A stretch of 5,762 nucleotides of DNA. It comes from an uncultured Bryobacterales bacterium (GTDB taxonomy: Bacteria; Acidobacteriota; Terriglobia; Bryobacterales; Bryobacteraceae). Where the stretch lies: NCBI GenBank assembly GCA_937859895.1, contig CALMAV010000445.1, positions 7,689 to 13,450 on the forward strand, in the 5' to 3' direction. The notes under the pieces are model-generated. The model made no database searches. It was not told the origin of the DNA and was given only the letters and a program-made list of their open reading frames with translations. Each line of letters starts with the position of its first letter. Positions within the stretch are counted from its first letter, which is position 1. A program made the translations under genes and the position numbers. Positions 1 to 5,762 of the stretch are shown piece after piece.

Positions 1-1124
1 CAGTCTACGTTGTGCTTCTCTGTCTGGAGAAACAAAAGCCCGACTGCAACCAACGACAACACAATGGCGGCCGTGCAGAAGGTTAGGAGAAACCTACGGC
101 CTTTCCGATCGACAAGCATCATGCCGCCGATGGTCATGAGGAAATTAACGGCAGTAAAAACAACGTAGCCCCAGTGCGCACCGATGTCTGATAGACCGCT
201 CTGCAAAAGAATATTTGTGTTGTAGCCAATGATCGAGTTCACCCCGGTTGCCGTATTGCAGAAAAGAATAACGCACGCAAGGGCAAAAGGAACTAGATAT
301 CTTCTCTTCAACAGCGAGTCACTGGGGCTGCCCGCCTTTGAGACTGAAACCTTCGCTGCGGAATCAATCATCGTCATCTCGTGGAGCTCCAAGTCAGCCT
401 GTTCCGTAGTCCGCGACCGTAGTAACTCGGCATACGCGGCGTCTCTTCTGCCGCGGCGGAAGAGCCACCGTGGGGACTCGCCGACTAACAGGCTTCCTGC
501 CAGGAATAACAATCCTGGCGGTAGTGATGCCCAGAAGATACGCCTCCATGCCTGGTCTTTGAATGCGAAAAGAGCGCTAGCGCCAGCGGACCTCGCCACC
601 TCTTCGACCCGGTAACTGTAGTAGATGCCAATCAAGGCAGCGGCAAGAATACCTAATGTCAGCAGCCATTGAAAAATGCCCGTGCCCTTGCCGCGCGTGC
701 TTGCTCCCAGGCATTCTGCTAGATAAAGCGGAACTACCACTCCAATCAGCCCGCCACTCACTCCTTGCAGAAGCCGGCCGAAGAACAGGGGTGCGTAGCC
801 ATGTGATAACGCGATGATCGGAATACTGGCGACGAAAGCAATTCCACTCAGTGCCATGATTGGCTTCCGCCCTAACCAGTCGGTAAGGACTCCCGCAAAC
901 AACGTGGAGATGACACTGCCAAGCAGTACAGCGGCCACAATGATCGACAGCTGCCCTGGGCTCAAGCCTGCCGTTGCCTCTAAGTAAGGCAGAGCGCCAC
1001 CGATGATGCCGACATCCACACCGTAAAGTAAGCCACCCAGCCCTGCGATCAGCAGAACAAAGCGGTTGTACTTAAGCCGGTCAGCAGCTCTCGGATCAGC
1101 TATTGGACTGACATCGATATTCAT
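1..1124 (-). CDS. Sugar-porter family MFS transporter, C-terminus cut by window edge
   Basis: This is an inner-membrane secondary transporter of the major facilitator superfamily, sugar porter branch. The start ATG is at 1122-1124 and 374 codons are visible without a stop, so the C-terminus lies outside the window; full members are about 450-500 residues. Seen: about nine hydrophobic helices; the loop 2-3 signature DWLGRKP (82-88); GRLLQGVSGG (116-125) leading to PLYLAE (132-137) and RGKG (144-147); Q152 in helix 5; and GESPRWLF (215-222) after helix 6. Helix 7 reads CNTATGVNSIIGYNTNIL (289-306), followed by DRKGRR (339-344) after helix 8. The helix 7 Gln-Gln pair of classical hexose/pentose porters (XylE Q288/Q289) is Asn-Thr here, while the following Asn (N296) is kept. 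The gene follows the M20 gene by 24 bases and has no clear Shine-Dalgarno. Substrate is unknown; a sugar or sugar derivative is likely from family and context. Confidence 0.92.
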   Translation of the reverse strand, partial: MNIDVSPIADPRAADRLKYNRFVLLIAGLGGLLYGVDVGIIGGALPYLEATAGLSPGQLSIIVAAVLLGSVISTLFAGVLTDWLGRKPIMALSGIAFVASIPIIALSHGYAPLFFGRLLQGVSGGLIGVVVPLYLAECLGASTRGKGTGIFQWLLTLGILAAALIGIYYSYRVEEVARSAGASALFAFKDQAWRRIFWASLPPGLLFLAGSLLVGESPRWLFRRGRRDAAYAELLRSRTTEQADLELHEMTMIDSAAKVSVSKAGSPSDSLLKRRYLVPFALACVILFCNTATGVNSIIGYNTNILLQSGLSDIGAHWGYVVFTAVNFLMTIGGMMLVDRKGRRFLLTFCTAAIVLSLVAVGLLFLQTEKHNVD

Positions 1125-1148
1125 AGATGAACAATCGAGTAAGTATAG

Positions 1149-2438
1149 CTAGGCGCCGCACCATTGAAGGGCTGCGGTCAGCAGCACCTCGGCCGTAATC
1201 ATCACGGACGGCACATCTACGTACTCATCGGGATTGTGCGCCCCAGCACCACTGGGACCGAACAGCAGAGTTGGTATGCCGAACTCCTTCTGCAGAAGAA
1301 ACGCGTCGCAAGGATACGGGGCCGCCGAAATGACTGGTGGCTGGTTCCGAACCGTCTGCAAGCACGAGGCCATGCACTGTGTCCACGGATGCGACTCCGC
1401 TAGTTCGTGACCCAGCAGCGGTGGGTCATACAGGGGAACCCATCGGATCGGGTGCGACTGAAAGAAAGGATCTGCCGCTTGGAAATTGTCGAGCGATTGC
1501 CGCACGCTGGCCAATACTGCTCCGACATCTTCTTCGGGTAAAAACTGAAAATAGACGCGCACGGCAGCCTTGGTTGGCACGCTAAGCGGAACATTCGGAT
1601 CTAGTCGATTTGCCTCGATTGCTAAGACTTGCACGGGCGCCGGATCTTCGACTGAGGCGTAAGCCCCAGAAGTTTTTAAGTGCTGGCGCCTCTCCGTCCA
1701 ACTTCCAATCCACTGGAGAAGCCTTCCCAAGGGAATGGCCGGACTCACCACGGCACCACTGGAGAAGTAGGCTGCGGCATCACCAGCCTCAACTTCCAAA
1801 TCCACAACGAAGCCGCCCCGACTCGCCCGCAAGATCTGAAGCTGTGTACCCTCGGATATCACAGCGGCGTCCGCCATATCTCCCTTGAGGCGCCCAGCCA
1901 AAGTTCCTCCACCGCCGCCCCACTCTTCATCTACTACCGACTCAAAGATGAGATCTCCCCCGAGTTTTACACCGGCGCGGTGCAGCGCCGCCATGACTAT
2001 CGCTTCCGCCACGACACCACCCTTCATGTCGAAGCTACCCAGGCCATAGATCCGCCCCTGCCGCAACTTCCCCGACCATGGAGAATCGCTCCATTTGCCA
2101 TTGCCTGGGGGAACGGTATCGATGTGGCCATTCAGTAAAAGGCTCCTGCCGCGCCCCGAGCCCCCAAACCGAACGGCCAGATTTTTGCGGCCTTTGTAGT
2201 TTCGATCCGTTCGGATGCAGCCATGATTGGAAGTCCCGAGTACGTCCAGAGAGTAGAGTTCTGCTTTTATGTCCTGTGCCCGAAAGAAATTCTTCAGTAC
2301 CAGTTGCGCTGGCGTCTCACTTCCGTTGGGTGGAATGTTTACGCTGTCCGTTTGAACTAGCTTGCGCAGAAGCTCTAACGCTTCCCGCCGGATAGGCCGG
2401 AGCATTTTCTTTGCGTCCAGAGCTGTCCCAGATAGCAT
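1149..2438 (-). CDS. M20-family metallohydrolase (ArgE/DapE-type deacylase)
   Basis: A 429-residue di-zinc amidohydrolase of the M20 peptidase family, of typical length, with no signal peptide, so cytoplasmic. The catalytic set is visible in order: H105 and D107 in LLNGHIDTVP (101-110); bridging D137 in GLGSFDMKGG (132-141); the general base E171 and metal ligand E172 in VVDEEWGGGG (168-177); E196 in ISEGT (194-198); and H401 in GAGAHNPDEYVDV (397-409). The inserted lid domain spans about 207-317. By hand alignment two residues usual in the family are missing. The lid His of the G-x-x-x-H motif (DapE His194) falls on A223/Y224. The substrate-carboxylate Arg (DapE Arg258, in an FNFRF-like strand) falls on Q298 in VYFQFLP. 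It probably cleaves an amide or N-acyl bond, but the substrate cannot be named. Start: ATG at 2436-2438, preceded by purine-rich AGAGAACGGAAG; the internal M12 has no better ribosome site. It sits between the GH109-like gene and the permease, 24 bases from each. Confidence 0.93.
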   Translation of the reverse strand: MLSGTALDAKKMLRPIRREALELLRKLVQTDSVNIPPNGSETPAQLVLKNFFRAQDIKAELYSLDVLGTSNHGCIRTDRNYKGRKNLAVRFGGSGRGRSLLLNGHIDTVPPGNGKWSDSPWSGKLRQGRIYGLGSFDMKGGVVAEAIVMAALHRAGVKLGGDLIFESVVDEEWGGGGGTLAGRLKGDMADAAVISEGTQLQILRASRGGFVVDLEVEAGDAAAYFSSGAVVSPAIPLGRLLQWIGSWTERRQHLKTSGAYASVEDPAPVQVLAIEANRLDPNVPLSVPTKAAVRVYFQFLPEEDVGAVLASVRQSLDNFQAADPFFQSHPIRWVPLYDPPLLGHELAESHPWTQCMASCLQTVRNQPPVISAAPYPCDAFLLQKEFGIPTLLFGPSGAGAHNPDEYVDVPSVMITAEVLLTAALQWCGA

Positions 2439-2444
2439 CTTCCG

Positions 2445-2450
2445 TTCTCT
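2445..2450 (-). promoter_or_regulatory. Weak ribosome binding site of the M20 gene
   Basis: On the minus strand AGAGAA lies 6 bases before the ATG at 2438, and GGAAG directly abuts it. This is a poor match to AGGAGG but the spacing is right, and it supports this start over the internal ATG at 2403-2405. The same gap carries the 8-mer AGAACGGA (2441-2448), which also occurs in the gap before the GH109-like gene. Confidence 0.35.
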
Positions 2451-2462
2451 ATCGAAACTGAT

Positions 2463-3839
2463 CTATGCCTTGCCGATCGCCGAACCTTGGCGATCCTGCC
2501 AATGTCCGCGCGTGAAATCGGGAAACTCATAAGGCGCACTTCTCTGGGCAACAGAATTCTGGCTGAGCGGAGCAGGCGCTGACCAACTTGCCGCATCGTA
2601 CACATCCATATCTGGCGGCAGCCCTCTGCGCATACACTCAATCAGGCGGTAGCACATGATGAAGTCCATACCGCCATGGCCGCCGATCTTACGAGCAATT
2701 TCACCTTCTTCCTTCCACAACGGATGCTCGAATTGTTCCTTGTATTTATCGATCGAAGCCCACTCCTCTTTCCCTTCCTGCCCGTCCACGTATAAGCGCG
2801 GTGGGTAATCCTGAAAGACGGCTTTAGTGCCGGCAATCTGATTGAGACGGTCGTACGGATGCGGGTTCACCGTATCGTGTTGCAAGTTGATCGTCAATCC
2901 TTTAACGGTTTTGATCAACGACATATTCATATCGCCCGTAACGTAGCTCTCTTTCCACTTCGGATCACTCTTGTTGATGTGCTCCTCACGATACTTCTCG
3001 AGACCGTGATGCGGCGTACTCATAGAGACGAGATAGTCGAAGCGATCGCCGCGGTTGATACTCATGTAGTTAGCGACTGGCCCTAGCCCGTGCGTAGGGT
3101 AGAGGTTTCCATTTCTCTGGGTATGCACTGTTCGACGCCAGAGGCCTTCCCCAGCGTTGGAGAACAGCTCTTCGCGGAGGTCATGAATATAGCCTCCTGA
3201 CCCGTAGAGCAGGTCGCCAAAGATGCCAGCACGGATCATATTCAGCACTAATGTTTCGTTGTAGCCATAGGCGCAATTTTCGAGCATGATGCAGTGACGC
3301 CGTGTTTTTTCCGACGTGTCCACCAGCGTCCAACACTCATCAACTGTAGTGGCCGCCGGCACCTCCACTGCTACGTGCTTGCCATTCGTCATGGCCGCTA
3401 CTGCCATGGTCGTGTGCCAACTCCAGGGTGTGGCAACGACAATCAAATCAAGATCGTCACGCGAGGCTAACTGCTCGAATGCATGCTCACCATCGGTATA
3501 GAGCGCTGGAGCTTTCTGCCCGGCCTTCTCCACCAGCCCGGCCGCATGTTGAGCCTTCTCTTTGACCACATCGCAGATCGCCTTTATCGTCACATCCGCT
3601 GCAAGGAGGTTCTGGAGCAGGTTCGTACCGCGTCCTCCAACACCGATCAGCCCCAGGCTTGGGGTCCTCGATGAGAACGGTACATTCACCATGGTGGCTG
3701 AAGAAGCTGTTGCCGAGCCAGAAGGGTGAGGCTGCTCGGGCGTGCCTTGCGCACCGGCGGCAATCGCTTTGCCAAGCAGAGCCGAGCTGGCGAGGCTACT
3801 TTGAAAAAACGAACGCCGGCTTATGTCTAAGGGCTTCAT
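2463..3839 (-). CDS. Tat-exported Gfo/Idh/MocA-fold protein, GH109 (alpha-N-acetylgalactosaminidase) type
   Basis: A 458-residue protein. It opens with a twin-arginine signal (SRRSFFQSS, 7-15, then a hydrophobic stretch to about AAGA at 27-30) and a low-complexity Ser/Ala/Pro linker to about 57. The Rossmann domain follows: GVGGRG (66-71), D90 ending strand 2, VVATPWSWH (134-142), and EVP (159-161) in place of the EKP of ordinary Gfo/Idh dehydrogenases. The C-terminal part carries GH109-like blocks: ENCAYGYNE (187-195), GGYIHDLREELF (215-226), ERNG-like QRNGNLYPTHGLGP (241-254), INRGDRFDYL (261-270), NLQHDTVNPHPYDR (318-331) and GGHGGMDF (386-393). Characterised GH109 enzymes hydrolyse terminal alpha-GalNAc by a redox mechanism with tightly bound NAD+. 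Tat export of a folded, NAD-loaded protein to the periplasm fits this. Start: ATG 3837-3839 has GGAG 10 bases upstream and places the RR motif at residues 8-9. The fold is certain; the exact glycoside is not, since many homologues are untested. Confidence 0.9.
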   Translation of the reverse strand: MKPLDISRRSFFQSSLASSALLGKAIAAGAQGTPEQPHPSGSATASSATMVNVPFSSRTPSLGLIGVGGRGTNLLQNLLAADVTIKAICDVVKEKAQHAAGLVEKAGQKAPALYTDGEHAFEQLASRDDLDLIVVATPWSWHTTMAVAAMTNGKHVAVEVPAATTVDECWTLVDTSEKTRRHCIMLENCAYGYNETLVLNMIRAGIFGDLLYGSGGYIHDLREELFSNAGEGLWRRTVHTQRNGNLYPTHGLGPVANYMSINRGDRFDYLVSMSTPHHGLEKYREEHINKSDPKWKESYVTGDMNMSLIKTVKGLTINLQHDTVNPHPYDRLNQIAGTKAVFQDYPPRLYVDGQEGKEEWASIDKYKEQFEHPLWKEEGEIARKIGGHGGMDFIMCYRLIECMRRGLPPDMDVYDAASWSAPAPLSQNSVAQRSAPYEFPDFTRGHWQDRQGSAIGKA

Positions 3840-3849
3840 CTAGTTTTTT

Positions 3850-3854
3850 CTCCG
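3850..3854 (-). promoter_or_regulatory. Ribosome binding site of the GH109-type gene
   Basis: On the minus strand CGGAG is followed by the 10-base spacer AAAAAACTAG and then ATG at 3839. The spacing is slightly long but within the working range. The A-rich spacer should keep the start open. No competing start lies nearby. Confidence 0.45.
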
Positions 3855-3863
3855 TTCTTTGAA

Positions 3864-5090
3864 TTATTGAGCCACCCGCCAAGGAGAAACATTCGGCCAC
3901 GCTTTCAGTTGCTGTTTAGCCCAGTCTGTTGTTTTCTCTTTATGGCACGTTGTACAGGGATTGGGAATCTTATACGCCTCCGTCATGCCGGGCGTTATAA
4001 ATCGGAAAGTATGGCTTCGCACATTTACATCGGCAATGGTTTGCTCAATCTCCGGCATGTGACAACCTACGCACTCATTGCCAGTAGATCCTGCTGGGTG
4101 ATGCGTGTGTTCCTGAATGGTACTCGTGTGGGGCCCGTTAGGGGAACCAGGCCCGTGGCACTCTAGACACATAGCATTTGCCGGCTTAATCAGTAGAGCA
4201 TTGTTTTCGGTTCCGTGGACATCATGGCAGCTGGAGCACTTTACGCCGCGGTTATACATCACACTTTGAACGTAATCATTGCCCTGCATCCGGTTCTTGT
4301 GAGCCGTACCGTCTGCAAAATGAGTGAATGTTGTCTTGCCCAGCTTAGGCTCCTCTAACTTCCAGTAATTCTGAAGCTTTTGGCCAACATGGAATCCGAC
4401 CGGCCAGTCATAGTATTTGCCCGCAATCGGATTTGTTAATGGCTGGCCCTGCGAGTGACACTGAATACAGGTATCGTTGGCACTAACGAAATCGAGGCGA
4501 GCCGGGTTAGCAATGTTTGTTTGCGACGGCCGTGTAACGTGTTCACTCCCGGGTCCATGGCAACGCTCGCATCCGACATTCCATTCGGTCACGGTCTTGG
4601 TTTTAATGTCGTAGTTCACCGAATGACAGCCGTCACACGTCGGTCCTGTGGGGCGGCTGAAGTTATTCGGCGGATAGAGGCCAGCCCACCAATCTGTGCC
4701 ATTTTTAACGAAGTAGGGACGCCAGACTTGGTTCGTGATATCCCACTGTGCGGGCTCCGGAAAGTAGTCATCGCCCACTTTTGTGAAGTAGCGCTGTTTC
4801 CACTTGCTCCCATAGACGAAGGCAATATCATCTTTGGTGAAGTGCACTAGCGGATCCGGTTTGGCGAGATCGGGCAAGATCGCTTCCGGGTGCTTTTTCG
4901 GATCGACAACCACGTTTGCCATGCGCGTCTTCTTCCAGCGCTCATAGATTTGTGGATGACAGGTCTGACAGACTACCGAGCCCACGTAATGAGCATTGGC
5001 ATTCGCTGAGCCTTGTCTGTCCACTCCACTTAAATGCATAGGTAGGCAATGCAGTGATAAAAGGATGAGCACAGCTTGGTAACGATTCAT
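3864..5090 (-). CDS. Secreted octaheme c-type cytochrome (cytochrome c554/doubled-CXXCH type)
   Basis: A 408-residue multiheme electron carrier or redox enzyme for the periplasm or outer surface. An N-terminal Sec signal peptide (hydrophobic core about 6-21) has a likely cleavage site near ANA-HY (31-35). Eight CXXCH heme sites are visible at 41-45, 152-156, 174-178, 208-212, 285-289, 308-312, 340-344 and 379-383. None is CXXCK, which argues against the octaheme nitrite/tetrathionate reductase and hydroxylamine oxidoreductase active-site type. Thirteen further His in the mature part (for example H34, H67, H184, H234, H257, H292, H321, H360) could serve as distal heme ligands. Blocks such as RPTGPTCDGCHSVNYD (146-161), VGCERCHGPGSEH (172-184) and DWPVGFH (228-234) match a cytochrome type I associate with Acidobacteriota and relatives, whose role is untested. 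No tetratricopeptide tail is present. The stop lies 24 bases before the GH109-like gene; the start ATG 5088-5090 follows AAGGGG. Confidence 0.94.
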   Translation of the reverse strand: MNRYQAVLILLSLHCLPMHLSGVDRQGSANANAHYVGSVVCQTCHPQIYERWKKTRMANVVVDPKKHPEAILPDLAKPDPLVHFTKDDIAFVYGSKWKQRYFTKVGDDYFPEPAQWDITNQVWRPYFVKNGTDWWAGLYPPNNFSRPTGPTCDGCHSVNYDIKTKTVTEWNVGCERCHGPGSEHVTRPSQTNIANPARLDFVSANDTCIQCHSQGQPLTNPIAGKYYDWPVGFHVGQKLQNYWKLEEPKLGKTTFTHFADGTAHKNRMQGNDYVQSVMYNRGVKCSSCHDVHGTENNALLIKPANAMCLECHGPGSPNGPHTSTIQEHTHHPAGSTGNECVGCHMPEIEQTIADVNVRSHTFRFITPGMTEAYKIPNPCTTCHKEKTTDWAKQQLKAWPNVSPWRVAQ

Positions 5091-5094
5091 GACA

Positions 5095-5100
5095 CCCCTT
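5095..5100 (-). promoter_or_regulatory. Ribosome binding site of the cytochrome gene
   Basis: AAGGGG on the minus strand, 4 bases before the ATG at 5090. This fixes the start directly ahead of a proper signal peptide (MNRY followed by a hydrophobic run). Confidence 0.5.
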
Positions 5101-5117
5101 GGGAGTTTCCTGCCGAG

Positions 5118-5126
5118 ATTACATCA
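5118..5126 (-). promoter_or_regulatory. Possible extended -10 promoter for the cytochrome operon
   Basis: The minus strand reads TGATGTAAT: a TGn extension (5124-5126) and a -10-like TGTAAT (5118-5123), matching TATAAT at 5 of 6 bases. A start site near 5111 would give a leader of about 20 bases before the ATG at 5090. No good -35 is present at 17 bases; ATGACG (5144-5149) lies 20 bases upstream, too far for a standard site. An extended -10 can work without a strong -35, but a match this short also arises by chance. Confidence 0.3.
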
Positions 5127-5203
5127 TCGTTGCAGCCAGCGTCCGTCATAGGAATCGAGGATGTGCAAACGCTCCCGCCAGTTGGTGCCGCAAGCCGTCC
5201 GAC

Positions 5204-5762
5204 TCAGTCCAGCCAACCTTGTGAGATCAGAAGGCGACGGAAGCCCGGCGTTTCGAGAGACACCGGCGGAAAGTAAAGGCCTATTTCTTTGCGAGTCCAC
5301 CAGGCGCCGGTTTTGCTCCGCTCGGCCACGGTGGTGAAACGATACTCAAACAAACGTGCCCGGACGTAGTGTGGCGGAGCTTGGGAAAACGGGTTCTCGC
5401 CTAATAAACTGAGGACGGCTTTGTCCCCCTCCAGTAGCTTGGCCATGAAGTTCACGAACCAGGGATAGTTTGAATAGTCCGACATAGCCGCGAACCACAT
5501 GAGCCAATCGATCCGCAAATGATAAGGCGCGATCTGCGGGGGCATGCGGTCCAGGCGTCCGGGTTTTGCTTTGAACTCATACTCGCGCCAGCGGGTGGAG
5601 GACGTCACCACATGCTCGTCCGTACCTTCCACAATCACTTCGTAACGTGTACGACTGATACTTCCAAACGCTCCATACGTACCCACCAAGTGCAGCGAGT
5701 TGAAATTCGTATTCATTACCTGGCTTGCCGAGAGCATGTTTACCACCACCGGAACACTTAGC
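5204..5762 (-). CDS. Lipase maturation factor (LMF) family protein, C-terminal part, 5' end outside window
   Basis: The last 185 residues of a protein whose reading frame stays open to the window edge; an in-frame GTG at 5747-5749 is not the real start because the frame continues upstream and family conservation begins before it. The fragment matches the conserved C-terminal region of the LMF1/LMF2 family. Counting from the first visible codon, it shows YGAFGSISRTRYEVIVEGT (about 29-47), WREYEFKAKPG (about 57-67), QIAPYHLRIDWLMWFAAM (about 75-92), NPFSQAPPHYVRARLFEYRF (about 124-143) and WW followed by GLYFPPVSLE (about 155-171). In vertebrates LMF1 is a multi-pass ER membrane protein needed for folding of dimeric lipases. 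Bacterial homologues are membrane proteins of unknown role; their membrane segments would lie upstream of this window. No lipase gene is visible here. The family call is confident; the function is not known. Confidence 0.88.
   Translation of the reverse strand, partial: LSVPVVVNMLSASQVMNTNFNSLHLVGTYGAFGSISRTRYEVIVEGTDEHVVTSSTRWREYEFKAKPGRLDRMPPQIAPYHLRIDWLMWFAAMSDYSNYPWFVNFMAKLLEGDKAVLSLLGENPFSQAPPHYVRARLFEYRFTTVAERSKTGAWWTRKEIGLYFPPVSLETPGFRRLLISQGWLD

Larger units (their letters stand above)
5091..5203 (-). other. Intergenic region between LMF-family gene and cytochrome gene
   Basis: The only gap longer than 24 bases in the window (113 bases). It holds the candidate promoter and ribosome site of the cytochrome gene. 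I looked for a stem-loop plus T-run that could terminate the upstream gene and found none, so read-through from the LMF-family gene is possible. Confidence 0.6.

Noticed and set aside
499..519. Inverted repeat GCCAGGA / TCCTGGC with a 7-base loop
   Set aside because: It lies inside the MFS coding sequence, lacks a following T-run, and a 7-base stem is expected by chance in a window this size.
229..615. Plus-strand open frame of 128 codons
   Set aside because: It lies fully antisense to the MFS gene, whose minus-strand frame carries clear family motifs throughout. The plus-strand product has no recognisable motif.
1680..2138. Plus-strand open frame of 152 codons
   Set aside because: Antisense to the M20 gene in its conserved region; composition is Pro/Ser/Arg-rich as expected of a shadow frame.
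2463..3839. Plain inositol or glucose dehydrogenase of the Gfo/Idh/MocA family
   Set aside because: The EKP motif is EVP, and the blocks around YPTHGLGP and INRGDRF match the GH109 type. Tat export also argues against a cytoplasmic dehydrogenase.
3844..3849. Run of six T as part of a terminator
   Set aside because: The run is on the plus strand, where no gene is read, and no stem precedes it. On the minus strand it is an A-run in the spacer before the GH109-type start codon.
4455..4850. Plus-strand open frame of 131 codons
   Set aside because: Antisense to the octaheme cytochrome across several heme motifs; no ribosome site or family signature.
5028..5090. Lipoprotein signal at Cys15 of the cytochrome
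   Set aside because: The residues before Cys15 (LSLHC) put His at -1, which does not fit a lipobox, so an ordinary Sec signal cleaved later is more likely.
5204..5749. Complete 181-residue gene starting at GTG 5749
   Set aside because: The frame stays open upstream to the window edge and the product is only the C-terminal part of the LMF family, so it is a partial gene rather than a short one.

Overview
The window holds five genes, all read from the minus strand, with almost no spare DNA. In transcription order (right to left) they are: the C-terminal part of a lipase-maturation-factor family protein (5204-5762, cut by the window edge); a secreted octaheme c-type cytochrome (3864-5090); a Tat-exported Gfo/Idh/MocA-fold protein of the GH109 glycosidase type (2463-3839); an M20 metallopeptidase/deacylase of the ArgE/DapE type (1149-2438); and the N-terminal two thirds or more of a sugar-porter family MFS transporter (1-1124, cut by the window edge). 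No RNA gene, mobile element, CRISPR array or origin was seen. The plus-strand reading frames are antisense shadows.

The organism is most likely a free-living soil or sediment bacterium of the Acidobacteriota (Bryobacter/Solibacter/Terriglobia-like). This is inferred from gene content (a bacterial LMF homologue, a Tat-exported GH109-type protein and an octaheme cytochrome of a kind common in that phylum), moderate GC and the codon style. It is not proven, and Planctomycetota or Verrucomicrobiota remain possible.

Layout: a 113-base gap (5091-5203) separates the LMF gene from the cytochrome gene and carries the only plausible internal promoter. From the cytochrome onward the genes look like one operon: each of the three gaps (3840-3863, 2439-2462, 1125-1148) is exactly 24 bases, and all four genes lie in the same reading frame.

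How they may work together (inference): the last three genes form a plausible catabolic set. A periplasmic NAD-dependent glycosidase-type enzyme would release a sugar (GalNAc in the characterised family members), the MFS permease would import it, and the M20 hydrolase would cleave an amide bond, for instance an N-acyl group. Both the hydrolase and the permease lack residues that normally read the usual substrates of their families, so the real substrate is probably not the textbook one. The role of the octaheme cytochrome in the same transcription unit is unexplained.
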